A DNA stretch of 64,000 nt from Halovivax asiaticus JCM 14624. GTDB lineage: Archaea; Halobacteriota; Halobacteria; Halobacteriales; Natrialbaceae. Positions 15,535 to 25,713 of this stretch are shown in pieces (position 1 is the stretch's first letter; the number at the start of each line of letters is the position of its first letter). The translations under genes and the position numbers were made by a program. Where the stretch lies: positions 310,251-374,250 of the forward strand of contig NZ_AOIQ01000021.1 in assembly GCF_000337515.1 (NCBI RefSeq), read 5' to 3'. The notes under the pieces are model-generated. The model was not told the DNA's origin and did not search any database. It worked only from the letters and a program-made list of their open reading frames with translations.

Positions 15535-15599
15535 GTCACCGGGCCCTTCGACGTCACTCGCTATCCGGCCGGAGTGAGTGTGCTTATTTTTGTTGCAGC

Positions 15600-15771
15600 C
15601 ATCCGACGAAATACCCGTGTGTTTGACCGATAGCGATCGGAGTGTGCCCCGGTATCGTGCGGTCGGTCGATACGAGTGTAGCGGGACGTACTCGAACGCC
15701 CGTACGACGTTCTCGATCGTCGATGCCCGGCTACACCGTGGGCAGCTTTCACGATACTCGGTGGCTTGCAC
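15600..15771 (-). pseudogene. Possible remnant of a Cys-pair protein
   Basis: On the minus strand, from a GTG at 15771, the frame reads VQATEYRESCPRCSRASTIE and then NVVRAFEYVPLHSYRP, with a CPRC pair and an ordered hydrophobic pattern that looks like a real small protein. After about 55 codons the frame loses this look, although no stop comes before the neighbouring PAP2 gene. A truncated or frameshifted small zinc-binding gene is the best reading; chance cannot be ruled out. Confidence 0.3.
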
Positions 15772-15858
15772 GATGGTGTCCTCGGCGACTGCCCTACTCG
15801 ATCTCGACCGCGTGGACGTGTTTCGATCCGTTCGAATCCAATACTGCGAGGCAATCCG

Positions 15859-16866
15859 ATGACTGACGCCGGTCGCATCGACCGCGAGTTTTTCGAGGCC
15901 ACGATCGCCTCGTCGCTCGGCGCCGACCGTCAGTCCACCAGCATCGGTCCTGCGTATGGGATGGATTTCGGCCTGATCGACGGTGACCGAGGGCAGCTCG
16001 TCGTCGCCAGTGACCCCCTCTCGGTCCTGCCGGCGCTGGGATTCGAACGTGCTGGTCGACTCGGGATCCACGGCGCACTCTCGGACGTGGCAGTCAGCGG
16101 TCTCGCTCCGTCCCACTTGGTCGTGACGCTCACGCTCCCGCCGTCGATGACCGAGACCGAGTTTGTCCGCTTCTGGACGGGTATCAGCGACGAGTGTGAA
16201 CGCCTCAACGTCGATATCGTCTCGGGACACACCCACCGCGATGGCGGAAGCTATCCCCTGATCGGCGGCGCCACGGCGCTGGGACTGGGTTCGGCGGCGG
16301 ACGTCGTTCGACCCGATGGTGCCCAGCCCGGCGATCGGATCCTCCTGACGAAGGGGCTGGCTCGTGAGGTGACGGGATTGTTCGCGACCCTGTTTCCGGA
16401 CGCGCTGGACGTTTCATCGGACGGACTTCGGCGGGCCCAGTCGCACCTGGATCGGACGACCCTCGTCCGGGACGCGCTGGCTGCGAGTGAGGCGGCCGCC
16501 GTCTCTGCGATGCACGACGCGACCGAATGCGGCGTTCAGGGCGCCCTGGTCGAGATGGCGACGACGGCTGATGTCGGGATGACGATCTCGACCGACCGGT
16601 TCGTCGTGGACGCGGCCGTCGAGGCGGTCTGTGACGTCGTCGATCTCGATCCCTGGCAGGTCTCCTCACGCGGGACGCTCCTTCTTTCCGTTCCGTCTGC
16701 GAGCGTCGACTCCGTGCGCTCGGCACTGACGTCGCGAAACACACCCGTGACCGATATCGGTGTCGTGACAGGCGATAGCGTCGTCACGATCGACGGGACG
16801 CCGGTCTCGCACCCAGGAACGGACCCGGCGTGGGGCGTTCTACAGGAGCTATCGGACGCGAACTGA
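15859..16866 (+). CDS. AIR synthase-related protein (PurM/HypE-like fold)
   Basis: The 335 residues have the two-domain AIR-synthase layout. The N-terminal half has the nucleotide-binding pattern 'GMDFGLIDGDRGQLVVASDPLSVLP' and 'GRLGIHGALSDVAVSGLAPSHLVVTLTLP'. The C-terminal half follows 'DRILLTKGLAREVTGLFATL' and 'SAMHDATECGVQGALVEMA'. Classical PurM and HypE have different active-site signatures; this subgroup is annotated only as AIR synthase-related in archaea. A second, more HypE-like paralogue lies at 45699. Start from the ATG at 15859 (MTDAGRIDREFF). Confidence 0.8.
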   Translation: MTDAGRIDREFFEATIASSLGADRQSTSIGPAYGMDFGLIDGDRGQLVVASDPLSVLPALGFERAGRLGIHGALSDVAVSGLAPSHLVVTLTLPPSMTETEFVRFWTGISDECERLNVDIVSGHTHRDGGSYPLIGGATALGLGSAADVVRPDGAQPGDRILLTKGLAREVTGLFATLFPDALDVSSDGLRRAQSHLDRTTLVRDALAASEAAAVSAMHDATECGVQGALVEMATTADVGMTISTDRFVVDAAVEAVCDVVDLDPWQVSSRGTLLLSVPSASVDSVRSALTSRNTPVTDIGVVTGDSVVTIDGTPVSHPGTDPAWGVLQELSDAN

Positions 16867-16984
16867 CGATCGTTGGGGAACCGTGTGTTCGATCGTTACG
16901 AGCCGCTGGCAACCGTTTTTGTCGGACCGACGGTGGCGACGGCCGGAATCGTTGCACCGGTCGTCGCGAGTAAATCGATATCCG

Positions 16985-17608
16985 CTATCGACTCACGTTT
17001 CGGTTCGCACGTGACGGCGGGAGGTAGCCGTTCGTCGTCGACTCGACGGGATCCGGGCGAACGCAGCGAAGCGGTTCGCGGTTGACGTGGCGGTACTGGT
17101 CGGGGGCGTTGGCGAGCGGGTGGGCCGGGTTGTCGTCGCTATCGATGCGAGCGGCTCTGACGTCGCCGAACCCGGTGAGTCTGGCCCGAATGCCGCGCCA
17201 GTGATTCCGGCTCGCGGCTGGAACGGAGAACGGTCGCGGTGCGCGTCCGTCCGGGTGCCGCGCGGCGAGGATGGCGCTGTTGACGTTGCTCGCGAGTTCG
17301 TCGTGGTCGACGAGGATACCGACGCTCGCGTTCGGTGGCGCTCTGGCGGCGAGTACGTCCAGGCCGAGGTGAAGCGCCCGGAACTCGGCGACGTTGTTGT
17401 CCGGCGGGGAGTCCGGTCGCGAGACCCGGGCCACGCGGGCACCGTCTCGCGTCTCGATCACCGCGCCGAGCCCGCCGCGGTCGCTCCGGAACGATCCGTC
17501 GGAGGCGACGTAGAAGTCCCGGTGGTGGGTCCGGGGATGGTGGGCGATGTGCGGTGTCGGCGACTCGTCGAAGAGATCCCGTAGGGCGGGACGGCCGTGA
17601 GCGGCCAT
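16985..17608 (-). CDS. Ribonuclease HI-family protein
   Basis: This 207-residue protein has an RNase H fold: the first catalytic Asp in 'FYVASDGSFRSDRGGLGAVIE', the Glu in 'NNVAEFRALHLGLDVLAA', and the next Asp in 'VGILVDHDELASN'. A fourth acidic residue falls in 'ARIDSDDNPAHPLAN'. Haloarchaeal RNase HI removes the RNA strand of RNA-DNA hybrids. The gene is convergent with the AIR-like gene upstream. An N-terminal extension of about 30 His-rich residues (TPHIAHHPRTHHRDF) precedes the domain. Confidence 0.82.
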   Translation of the reverse strand: MAAHGRPALRDLFDESPTPHIAHHPRTHHRDFYVASDGSFRSDRGGLGAVIETRDGARVARVSRPDSPPDNNVAEFRALHLGLDVLAARAPPNASVGILVDHDELASNVNSAILAARHPDGRAPRPFSVPAASRNHWRGIRARLTGFGDVRAARIDSDDNPAHPLANAPDQYRHVNREPLRCVRPDPVESTTNGYLPPSRANRNVSR

Positions 17609-17716
17609 ATTGCTGGATCAGGCCCGGATTGCCTTAACTGTACGGGCGTGTTGCACGGCGAGAAGGTGTTCGAAACGGACTGATCCGGCGTCGCGTCGCG
17701 GCCCTGCACGCGGGCC

Positions 17717-18112
17717 TTATCCGACACCGAGGGCGATCGAGGTAAGCGCCGCGGTGAGCACCCACCCTGCGCCCGTCCACGAGAGGACGAAAAACGCCTC
17801 CCGAGCGCCGCGTTCGGTCCAGCCCGAGTCGCCGCCGAGGTGCCGTCGGACGCCGTTGATCGTCTCGCCGAGACCGACCGCCATCGACCAGGCCATGACG
17901 CCGAATCCGAGGAGGAGCGCGCCGAGGGCGAACGACGTATCGGTCGCCCCTTTCGGCGTCGTGACGAGCAGGAGACCGACCGAGCTCACGGCACCGATAC
18001 CTGCGCCGACGGCGATCCAGCGCGTGGCGGCTTTTGTGAGATACCGCAGATGCGCGGGATCGAAGATGCCCGGGTCGGCGGTGTCGGTCGGGGTTGAACG
18101 ATCTTCGGCCAT
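17717..18112 (-). CDS. Four-helix membrane protein, DUF7268 type
   Basis: This 131-residue protein has an acidic N-terminus and about four transmembrane helices. Conserved-looking features are 'GVMAWSMAVGLGETINGVRRHLGGDSGWTERGAREAFFVL' in the middle. The pattern matches what I recall of the haloarchaeal DUF7268 family. It follows the ABC permease gene by 8 nt and might be the last gene of that operon, although a link in function is not evident. Confidence 0.7.
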   Translation of the reverse strand: MAEDRSTPTDTADPGIFDPAHLRYLTKAATRWIAVGAGIGAVSSVGLLLVTTPKGATDTSFALGALLLGFGVMAWSMAVGLGETINGVRRHLGGDSGWTERGAREAFFVLSWTGAGWVLTAALTSIALGVG

Positions 18113-18120
18113 TCGTCGTC

Positions 18121-19047
18121 TCAGACCGTCTCTCGCATACGGGGGTCGAGCGCGTCACGCATGCCGTCGCCGAGCAGGTTGAAGCCGAGGACCGTCAGCG
18201 CCAGGAACAGGCCGGGGAAAAACGACCACCACCAGGCGCTGGGATCGAGATAGAGGCCATCTTTCACCCCTTCGTTCAGCATCATCCCCCACGACGGATC
18301 GCCGGGGCTCGCACCGAAGCCGAGGAACGAGAGCGCGGCGATGTCGATGATCGCCAGTCCGAAGTTGAGCGTCGACTGGACCGTGATGGGTGCGAGACAG
18401 TTCGGGATAACGTGACGCACGAGCACGCGGGCGTCGTTCGCGCCGAGGGCCTCCGTCGCATCGATGTACTCGTCTTCGAGGACCTTCAGCGCGGCGCCGC
18501 GGACGACCCGTGCGAACCGGGGCGTGTAGACCAGCGTGAGCGCCGCGACCGCCCGCCAGAGACCCCACGACTCCGGGAAGATGGTGATCAGGGCGAGCGC
18601 CAGCAGCAACGCCGGGAACGAGAGCAGGATGTCCATCGTTCGCATGATGACGTTGTCCGTGATGTCGCTGTAGTATGCGGCGACCGTTCCGGCGGCGATA
18701 CCGAGGACGGTGGACGCGAGCACGGCGACCGTCCCGTACTTCAGGGCGAACCAGGCTCCGTAGAGGACGCGCGGGAAGATGTCCCGGCCAAGCTTGTCGG
18801 TCCCGAACCAGAACTCCGCGGTCGGCGATTCTAATGTCGGGTTCGTACTCAGTTGCGTCCGGGTGAGCGCATCGAGGTCGTACGTCAATCGGGCAAAGAT
18901 CGCGATGAGGACCATTCCGACGATCAGCGAGAGCCCGAAGACGGCGAGCCGGTTCGCGAACAGCTCGGTGAGGAACTTGCTGGCTCGTAATCGGTCGATA
19001 AAACTCCGCTCTGCGGCCGACGATTGGGTGGTTGTTGTCGTGCTCAT
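18121..19047 (-). CDS. dppC: Peptide-type ABC transporter permease, DppC class
   Basis: This 308-residue inner subunit of a dipeptide/oligopeptide importer has an N-terminal OppC-type helix ('FGLSIVGMVLIAIFA'-like), five further helices, and the EAA loop that contacts the ATPase ('DATEALGANDARVLVRHVIPNCLAP', with the typical G near 'GAN'). DppC is always paired with DppB; here its ATG overlaps the DppB stop by 4 nt, so the two are co-translated. It imports peptides or related small solutes using the fused ATPase encoded at 22012. Confidence 0.9.
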   Translation of the reverse strand: MSTTTTTQSSAAERSFIDRLRASKFLTELFANRLAVFGLSLIVGMVLIAIFARLTYDLDALTRTQLSTNPTLESPTAEFWFGTDKLGRDIFPRVLYGAWFALKYGTVAVLASTVLGIAAGTVAAYYSDITDNVIMRTMDILLSFPALLLALALITIFPESWGLWRAVAALTLVYTPRFARVVRGAALKVLEDEYIDATEALGANDARVLVRHVIPNCLAPITVQSTLNFGLAIIDIAALSFLGFGASPGDPSWGMMLNEGVKDGLYLDPSAWWWSFFPGLFLALTVLGFNLLGDGMRDALDPRMRETV

Positions 19048-20054
19048 TGGTTGATTCGTGGGTCGAGCATCGAGTACGTGATGTCGACGACGAGGTTGAC
19101 GATGGTGTACATCGCGGCGAAGACGAGTACCGTCGCCTGGACGACGGGGTAATCACTCTTGTTGATCGCCTCGACGAGGAGCGTTCCGATTCCGTTGATG
19201 CTGAAGACGGTCTCCGTGAGGACGGAGCCACCGAGCATGGACCCGAACTGGATACCGATGATGGTGATGACGGGGATGAAGGCGTTCCGGAGGCCGTGTT
19301 TCAGGATCGTGATCTTCGAGCCTTGCCCCTTGGCGCGGGCAGTTCGCATGTAGTCCTGTCGGATGACTTCGAGCATCGACGAGCGCATCATGCGGGAGAT
19401 AAACGCCATCGAGTAGATGCCGAGCACCACGACCGGCAGGAACAGGTGCTTCACGGCCGAGAGGAACGCGTCGAACCGACCGACGAGGAGCGTATCGATC
19501 AGGATCATGCCCGTTCGCGCTTGGATATCGAAATCCCCGATCCGGCCGCTTATCGGGAAGATACCCAGATAGATCGAGAAGAACATGATGAGCAGCGGGC
19601 CACTCCAGTAAATCGGCACGCTGATGCCGCCGAGCGCCCCGATCCGCGAGAGGTGATCGGTCCAGGTGTCCTGTTTGACGGCGCTCAGGATGCCGATGGG
19701 GAGGCCGAACAGGAGTCCGGAGAACAGTCCGAGGAACGCCAGTTCGATGGTGATCGGCAGTCGGTCTGCCAGAATATCCGTCACAGGCGTCCCTGGCTGG
19801 ATTTTGAACGATTCGCCGAAGTCCAGATTGACCGTATCCCAGAGGAACTGCACGTACTGTTCCCAGAGCGGTTCGTTCAGGCCGAGTCGGTGTCTGATCT
19901 CGATGATGTCCGCTCGATCGGCCCGTTCTCCGGCGATGGTGACCGCCGGATCGCCGGGTGAGAGTTGCAAAATCGCGAAGACGAGCGTTGCCACGCCGAA
20001 CAGCACCGGCACGAGCAACAGGAGTCGCTTCGCGACGAAGCGCTTCGATATCAT
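19044..20054 (-). CDS. dppB: Peptide-type ABC transporter permease, DppB class
   Basis: This 336-residue protein starts MISKRFVAKRLLLLVPVLFGVATLVF, a typical DppB/OppB first helix. The pattern 'LSPGDPA' follows and five more helices are spread to the C-terminus. The EAA loop is 'DYMRTARAKGQGSKITILKHGLRNAFIPVITIIG' with the conserved Gly. It forms a heterodimeric channel with DppC. It lies 87 nt after the substrate-binding protein gene in the same operon. Confidence 0.92.
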   Translation of the reverse strand: MISKRFVAKRLLLLVPVLFGVATLVFAILQLSPGDPAVTIAGERADRADIIEIRHRLGLNEPLWEQYVQFLWDTVNLDFGESFKIQPGTPVTDILADRLPITIELAFLGLFSGLLFGLPIGILSAVKQDTWTDHLSRIGALGGISVPIYWSGPLLIMFFSIYLGIFPISGRIGDFDIQARTGMILIDTLLVGRFDAFLSAVKHLFLPVVVLGIYSMAFISRMMRSSMLEVIRQDYMRTARAKGQGSKITILKHGLRNAFIPVITIIGIQFGSMLGGSVLTETVFSINGIGTLLVEAINKSDYPVVQATVLVFAAMYTIVNLVVDITYSMLDPRINQ

Positions 20055-20141
20055 TACACATACGGCAGAGTTGGAAACGCTAAAATGTTCCTATCCCGGA
20101 ACCGTACGACGCGCCCCGAAAAAGCAGTCGTCGATCGAGAC

Positions 20142-21797
20142 TTACTCGACCGAGACCAGGTGGAGGTGCGGGCCGCCGATGGCCGACACGGTGTAGCCGC
20201 TTACCCGCGTACTGACGCCGCGGATCTCCTGTGCGTAGTCGATGTACATCCACGGCGCCTCGTCGTGAGCGATCTGTGCGGCCTCGTGATAGAGGCTCTG
20301 GCGCTCCGACTCCTCGCTGGTCTGCTGGCCTTCTTCGACGAGGTCCATGAAGTCCTGGTTGGCCCAGGCGCTCCGGTTCGAGGTGTTGAATCCTTCGGTG
20401 CCCCAGTCGACCCAATCCTGCCCGTCCGGCGACTCCACCTGCGGGTGGAGGAGGGCGTAGTAGAAGTTGTCCGGGTCGGCGTTGTCGGTGTACCAGCCGG
20501 CGAGCGAGGCGTCGTGTTTGCCTTCGCTGGTGTAGGTAAGGTAGTCGTCGAACGGTCGATCGTCGATCTCCACCTCGACACCGATGTCGCTGAGGTTCGT
20601 TCGAATCGTCTGGGCCGTCCCAGACGGATCGGGGTTGTACCCGCGGGAGTTCTGGAACGTCGTCAGTTCGAACGAGAGTCCGTCGCCGTAGCCGGCGTCC
20701 TCGAGCAGCGATTGGGCCTCGTCGGGGTCGTGGGCGTACGGATCGATGCCGTCGTCGTGTCCGAAGAGGGCCGGCGGGCACGGCTGGCTGGCCTGGTCGG
20801 CGATCCCGGAGTAGACTTCCTCGACGATGGACTGCGTGTCGACGGCGAGGCTGATGGCCCGGCGGACGCGCCGGTCGCGGAACGCCTCGACCCGGGACAT
20901 GTTGAACGACATGTACCCGATGTTGATCCCGGTCTCGGTGACGACGTCGGCCGCGTCCGAGCCCTCGACGATATCGATGCTGCTCGGATTGAGCGTGTCG
21001 ATGATCTCCAGTTCGTCCTGGGTCAGTGACTGTGCACGCTGTGCGTTCTCACCGATCGTCTGGAACTGCAGTTCGTCGACCTTGGGTGCGTCTCCCCAGT
21101 AGTTGTCGTTCGGCGTAAGATGGACGACTTTGGCAGCGTCGTCGAGATTGTCGAGCTGGAACGGACCGGTTCCGTTCGCGTCCTTGTTGAAGTCGAACCC
21201 GCTCTCGATGTCGTCCTTCGAGAGGACGGCGACGCAGAACATCGCGAGGTTCCGGAAGAACGGTGCGTACGGCTGTGTGAGCGTAATGTTCAGCCCGTAG
21301 TCGCCGTCGGCTTCGATCGAGTCGATCCAGCTCCCCAGCGTGATGCCGGCGTACACCGAGGCGTTCTCGAAGTAGTATTCGTAGTCTTCATCGACGAACC
21401 GACGGTACGTCGCGACGAAGTCATCCGCGGTGAAGTCCGTTCCGTCGTCGAACTTGGCGTTCTCGCGGAGGGTGAGCGTCACGCTTTCCCCGTCCATCGA
21501 CCAGTCCGTCGCGAGCGACTTTTGCAACGTCGCCTCGCCCGGCGCGAAGTTGAGCAACCCGTCGTAAATTTGGTTCGTGACCTTCGCGACTTCCCCGCTC
21601 GTGGTGTTCTGCGGATCGAGCGTCCCGGAGTGGGCACTTCGACCGTAGCGAAGCGTGCCATCGCCGCTACCGTCTCCATCGGAGTTGTTGCTGAGACAGC
21701 CAGCGAGTGATCCCATCGACGTTGCCGCAACAGTTGCAGCCCCGGTCGCCTTCAGGAAACTGCGCCTGGAAGCATCGTGGTTGTTAGCACCTTCCAT
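20142..21797 (-). CDS. dppA: Peptide/nickel-type ABC substrate-binding lipoprotein
   Basis: This 551-residue extracytoplasmic binding protein has a Tat-type signal with a lipobox (RRSFLKATGAATVAATSMGS then LAGC). It is exported by Tat and held by a lipid on Cys. The family-5 solute-binding domain covers the rest; typical strings include 'LRYGRSAHSGTLDPQNT', 'DFTADDFVATYRRF' and 'RAISLAVDTQSIVEEV'. It delivers dipeptides or oligopeptides to the DppBC channel. A TATA-like CTTATCT about 27 nt upstream and a small hairpin at 21840-21856 suggest that it also has its own promoter, useful because binding proteins are needed in excess. Confidence 0.9.
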   Translation of the reverse strand: MEGANNHDASRRSFLKATGAATVAATSMGSLAGCLSNNSDGDGSGDGTLRYGRSAHSGTLDPQNTTSGEVAKVTNQIYDGLLNFAPGEATLQKSLATDWSMDGESVTLTLRENAKFDDGTDFTADDFVATYRRFVDEDYEYYFENASVYAGITLGSWIDSIEADGDYGLNITLTQPYAPFFRNLAMFCVAVLSKDDIESGFDFNKDANGTGPFQLDNLDDAAKVVHLTPNDNYWGDAPKVDELQFQTIGENAQRAQSLTQDELEIIDTLNPSSIDIVEGSDAADVVTETGINIGYMSFNMSRVEAFRDRRVRRAISLAVDTQSIVEEVYSGIADQASQPCPPALFGHDDGIDPYAHDPDEAQSLLEDAGYGDGLSFELTTFQNSRGYNPDPSGTAQTIRTNLSDIGVEVEIDDRPFDDYLTYTSEGKHDASLAGWYTDNADPDNFYYALLHPQVESPDGQDWVDWGTEGFNTSNRSAWANQDFMDLVEEGQQTSEESERQSLYHEAAQIAHDEAPWMYIDYAQEIRGVSTRVSGYTVSAIGGPHLHLVSVE

Positions 21798-21839
21798 ATT
21801 CAGCCCAGATTAGTGCGACATAGATAAGGCTACCGATGC

Positions 21840-21856
21840 GTGGGATTGTGTCCCAC
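21840..21856. promoter_or_regulatory. Small hairpin upstream of the binding-protein gene
   Basis: GTGGGA (21840-21845), a 5-nt spacer and TCCCAC (21851-21856) make a perfect 6-bp stem about 43 nt upstream of the SBP start and downstream of the ATPase stop. It could be a terminator, a processing site or an operator. Confidence 0.4.
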
Positions 21857-22011
21857 TCCGGTAAGGCTGTCTGTGGCTGCTGTCTTCGTTGAATTTCGCC
21901 GGCACTTGATGCGGACTTTTCACGATGGACTCGATTTCCGGCGAGCCCGAGACTGCTGGTGTGCAGAGTGCAACAGTGTGGAGGCGATTGGGAGGCGCCC
22001 GGAGCCTCGTC

Positions 22012-25000
22012 CTACTGCGGCCCGACGAGATGGCACGCGACCGGGTGCGCTTCCTCGCCCGTCTTCGGCTTCTCGCGTTCACAGACGCTCTCGAAGGTCT
22101 CGCGAAGGACTGATTCGGCGTCGACCCACTCGTCGTTCTCGAGGTGGTCGAACGACGCTTCGACCGCGGTCTTGGCACGGCCCGAGAGCGGTCCGGAGAA
22201 GAACTCGGTGGCGAGCGCATCGTGGAATTCGTTGCCGCCGTCGGCGACGGCAGTCGCTTCCGCCGACTTCCGCGGCCCTTCCATCCGAATCGCCTCCAAA
22301 TCGATGTCGCGTTCCTCGACGCGTTGGCGATAGAACATCACCTCGCGATATCGCTCCTGCTCGATGTCCAGGTCGTCCGGTGGGATCACGGCCGGACAGC
22401 GCGTCCGGAAGTGACAGCCAGAGGGTGGATCGATCGGCGACGGCACGTCACCCTCGAGAATCGTCCGGTCGCTCGTGTCGGCGAGCGGATCCGGCTCTGG
22501 GATCGCCGAGAGCAAGGCGTTAGTGTAGGGGTGTTGGGGATCGGCGAACAGTTCCTTCGTCTCGGCGACCTCGACGATCTCGCCGAGGTACATCACGGCT
22601 ACCCGGTCGGAGATGTGGCGGACGACGGAGAGGTCGTGAGCGATGAAGAGGTACGTGAGGCCGAACTCCTCTTGCAGGTCCTCCATGAGGTTGATGATCT
22701 GGGCCTGCACGGAGACGTCGAGTGCCGACACCGGTTCGTCGGCTACGATGAAATCGGGATCGACCGCGAGCGCGCGGGCGATGCCGACGCGCTGGCGCTG
22801 GCCACCGGAGAGTTCGTGTGGGTACCGGTCGTACTGACTCGGATCGAGACCGACTTCTTCGAGCAATTGGACGACGCGGTTCCGTCGACGTCGGCGTTTC
22901 GAACTGCCAGCCGTTACCGCGACGTGAACACTCGTAATCTCCGTCCCCTCGCGGGTGACGTCCGTCGAGACGTCGAGTTTACCGGCGGCGTTGACGTGAA
23001 CCTCGTCGTTCTCGATCGTAACGGCCACGGGAACGACGCAGTGGCCGCCGTCGCTCCCGAGCAGCCCGTCGACGTTATCGGCGACTTCGACGGTGACTGC
23101 GTCGGGCGACAGGCCGGAGACCGTCAGGTCGGCACTGGTCTCGACGTCCGGATCGCTTTCGGGAAGACCGTGGATCTTCAGCGGTTCCATGACGGTCTGT
23201 CCGACGGTCATCCGCGGGTCCAGACTCGACATCGGGTCCTGGAAGACCATCTGCATGTCCTTGCGGGTCTCCCGGAGTTCAGATTTCGAGAGGCTGCCGA
23301 GGTCCTCACCAGCGAAGACGACGGTCCCGTCGGTCGGCGGATCGAGATGCAACAGCGCGCGCCCGGCGGTCGACTTTCCACACCCCGACTCGCCGACGAG
23401 CCCGAGTGTTTCTCCCTCGCGAACGTCGAAACTCACGCCGTCGACGGCTTTGACACTCGGTTGTTCCCCGGGGAAGAACCGATCGAGGAGGCCGTCTTCC
23501 TGCTCGTAATACTTGCGCATGTCGTCGATCTCGACGAGAGGCTCGCCGATATCGGTCGTCGAGTCCGCAGTCGTCCCCGCGGTTCCGTACTCGCTCTCGT
23601 CGAAGTCTTCGAGAATACACTTCGACCGGTGGTCGACGTCTGCGGGACCGTGGTCCATGAACGGGATTTCGCCCTCGCGACACTCGGGCTGGGCCCAAGG
23701 ACAGCGATCGGCGAAGTGACACCCCTCGGGCATGTCGATGAGGTCGGGGACGTTCCCCTCGATCGGGGTCAATCGATCTTTCTCCTCGGTCGGGATAGAC
23801 TCGAGTAACGTGTAGGTGTATGGATGACTCGGGTTGTGGAAGATCTCTTCGACCGGGCCCTCCTCGACGATCTCGCCTGCGTACATGACCGCGACGCGAT
23901 CACAGGTTTCGGCGACGACGCCCAGGTCGTGGGTGATCATCAGGACCGACGTGCCCAACTCGGCCTGCAAGTCGTCGATCAGATCGAGGATCTGCGCCTG
24001 GATCGTCACGTCGAGTGCGGTCGTTGGTTCGTCGGCGATGAGGAGGCTCGGCCGGCACGCGAGCGCGATCGCGATGAGGACGCGCTGGCGCATGCCGCCG
24101 GAGAATTCGTGGGGGTACTCTTCGAGTCTCGTCGTCGCCTCCGGAATACCGACCTCGGTCAGGATCTCGACGACGTCTTCGGTGATCTCCTCGTCGATAT
24201 CTCGACCGCCGATCTTGGGGAGAATTTCGCGGATCGCGTTCAGCCAGGAGTCCTTTTTTTGGCCGCCGTACTGGTGCATCCGGAGCGACTCGGCGACCTG
24301 CTCGCCGACGGATACGGCGGGGTTCAGGGAGGTCATCGGGTCCTGGAAGATCATCCCCATCGACCCGCCGCGAGCTCGTCGCATCGCCTCTTCGGGGGCT
24401 TCGGTCAGATTGACGATGGCGTCGTCGAGTTCGATTCGGTCGACATCGGCGTCGACGCTGTCGTCAGGGCCGATTTCGTCGGTCCCAGCAGCTCGTGACT
24501 CGCCGACGAGCGTCCCAGTGGCGCCCGCTTCGGTGTAGCGTTCGAGTGCGTCGGTGTCGATGTAGACGTATCCGTCAGTCGCCTCGCTGACGGCGTTTTC
24601 GACCGCATCAGCGGCGTCTTCGTGGCCGTCGGCTGCGAGTGAGGCGGCGTTCTCGAGCGCCGAAGCGAAGTCAGTCGAATCCGTACTCGCAGCGGTTCCG
24701 TCGGTCAGATCGTCGGCGATAGCGCGCAACTCCTCTGGGGCGGTTCCCGAGTCGCGCTCGCTCCTGAGATCGTCGGAAACGGCCCAGACCGCTTCGATCA
24801 GCTCGACCGGATAGGAGGAGACGACATCGTCGAACTCGTCGGCCAGTTCGGCTGCCAGGGCCGGCTCCCGGAACGTGACGCGCCCGTCGACGATTTCACC
24901 TGGCTCGTCGACGAGATCCATCGCCGAGAGTGCCGTGACGCTCTTGCCCGACCCGGATTCTCCGACGAGGCCAACCGTTTCGCCCTCCGCGATCGTGAGG

Positions 25001-25089
25001 TCGATGCCGTCGACGGCTTTTACGTCACCTCGATTCGTTCTGAACTGTGTCCGCACGTTCGAAAGGGATAGGAGATCAGTCACTGGCAC
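22012..25089 (-). CDS. dppDF: Fused DppD-DppF ATPase of a peptide ABC transporter
   Basis: This 1025-residue protein holds two complete ABC ATPase domains. The first has Walker A GESGSGKS at residues 43-50 and signature '[12 protein letters not shown]' near 325. The second has Walker A '[11 protein letters not shown]' near 565 and signature '[12 protein letters not shown]' near 758. Each domain has an OppD/F-type C-terminal motif with a conserved Cys-containing '[15 protein letters not shown]' or '[11 protein letters not shown]' region, likely an iron-sulfur or metal site. Both carry large acidic insertions (about residues 70-245 and 625-725), unusual for bacterial homologues. It drives the DppABC importer. 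Promoter: a TATA-like AAAAGGTATT at 25111-25120 on the minus strand gives a near-leaderless start. Confidence 0.9.
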   Translation of the reverse strand: MPVTDLLSLSNVRTQFRTNRGDVKAVDGIDLTIAEGETVGLVGESGSGKSVTALSAMDLVDEPGEIVDGRVTFREPALAAELADEFDDVVSSYPVELIEAVWAVSDDLRSERDSGTAPEELRAIADDLTDGTAASTDSTDFASALENAASLAADGHEDAADAVENAVSEATDGYVYIDTDALERYTEAGATGTLVGESRAAGTDEIGPDDSVDADVDRIELDDAIVNLTEAPEEAMRRARGGSMGMIFQDPMTSLNPAVSVGEQVAESLRMHQYGGQKKDSWLNAIREILPKIGGRDIDEEITEDVVEILTEVGIPEATTRLEEYPHEFSGGMRQRVLIAIALACRPSLLIADEPTTALDVTIQAQILDLIDDLQAELGTSVLMITHDLGVVAETCDRVAVMYAGEIVEEGPVEEIFHNPSHPYTYTLLESIPTEEKDRLTPIEGNVPDLIDMPEGCHFADRCPWAQPECREGEIPFMDHGPADVDHRSKCILEDFDESEYGTAGTTADSTTDIGEPLVEIDDMRKYYEQEDGLLDRFFPGEQPSVKAVDGVSFDVREGETLGLVGESGCGKSTAGRALLHLDPPTDGTVVFAGEDLGSLSKSELRETRKDMQMVFQDPMSSLDPRMTVGQTVMEPLKIHGLPESDPDVETSADLTVSGLSPDAVTVEVADNVDGLLGSDGGHCVVPVAVTIENDEVHVNAAGKLDVSTDVTREGTEITSVHVAVTAGSSKRRRRRNRVVQLLEEVGLDPSQYDRYPHELSGGQRQRVGIARALAVDPDFIVADEPVSALDVSVQAQIINLMEDLQEEFGLTYLFIAHDLSVVRHISDRVAVMYLGEIVEVAETKELFADPQHPYTNALLSAIPEPDPLADTSDRTILEGDVPSPIDPPSGCHFRTRCPAVIPPDDLDIEQERYREVMFYRQRVEERDIDLEAIRMEGPRKSAEATAVADGGNEFHDALATEFFSGPLSGRAKTAVEASFDHLENDEWVDAESVLRETFESVCEREKPKTGEEAHPVACHLVGPQ

Positions 25090-25110
25090 GGTATCGCAGG
25101 GCAGTCAAGA

Positions 25111-25120
25111 AATACCTTTT
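25111..25120 (-). promoter_or_regulatory. TATA-like promoter of the ABC operon
   Basis: On the minus strand AAAAGGTATT is centred about 26 nt upstream of the ATG at 25089, the leaderless spacing. Confidence 0.5.
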
Positions 25121-25221
25121 GGAGCCTGTACTGAAATCACTTGGTTCGGTCCACTCGTCACGCCATCCGTCGTCTCACTGTGTGAGTAACGTTTATCCCT
25201 GCAGCGGGCCGGGAGGGAGAC

Positions 25222-25713
25222 ATGAACGATAACCCGGGACAGGGTGTTCCCGAGGCCATTCGAGAGACCGACGGCTGGCAATCGGTTCTCGACGACATGA
25301 CGTCGACCGCCGAGGCGTATCGCGACGACGGGTGGCAGACACTCGAACTCCACCCGGGTGATTCCGTCCTCGTCGATAGTGACCGTCGGACCGGACTCGA
25401 CGTGTTGCTCTCCGGTCCCGAGTACGAACAACTCGAGTCGCTCGCGTCGTCGCACACCTTTTCGACGAGCGAGGTGTTCGCCGCCGAATCAGCCGGCCTG
25501 TACTATCTGCTGATCGTCGAACGAGATCCAGACGCCGAAACCGCCGTTTTCGTTCCGGCGTACTACGAACTGGCCCGGTCACGAGAGGCCCTCGATACCA
25601 TCGTCGACGACGGCGCCTTGCGCGTGTTCTGTCGCCGACTGAACAACGACTACGTCGCCTTCGATCACGACGACATTGCTCCGTTCGTCCCAACGGGGCT
25701 CCTGGAGAGATAA
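25222..25713 (+). CDS. Small soluble haloarchaeal protein, DUF7529 type
   Basis: The 163 residues have the composition of a cytosolic haloarchaeal protein. The pattern 'TAEAYRDDGWQTLELHPGDSVLVDSDRRTGLDVLLSGPEYEQLE' matches what I recall of the DUF7529 family. A strong Shine-Dalgarno GGGAGGGAGA stands immediately upstream, and a TATA-like GTTTATCC lies at about 25189. It is divergent from the ABC operon. Function is unknown. Confidence 0.72.
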   Translation: MNDNPGQGVPEAIRETDGWQSVLDDMTSTAEAYRDDGWQTLELHPGDSVLVDSDRRTGLDVLLSGPEYEQLESLASSHTFSTSEVFAAESAGLYYLLIVERDPDAETAVFVPAYYELARSREALDTIVDDGALRVFCRRLNNDYVAFDHDDIAPFVPTGLLER

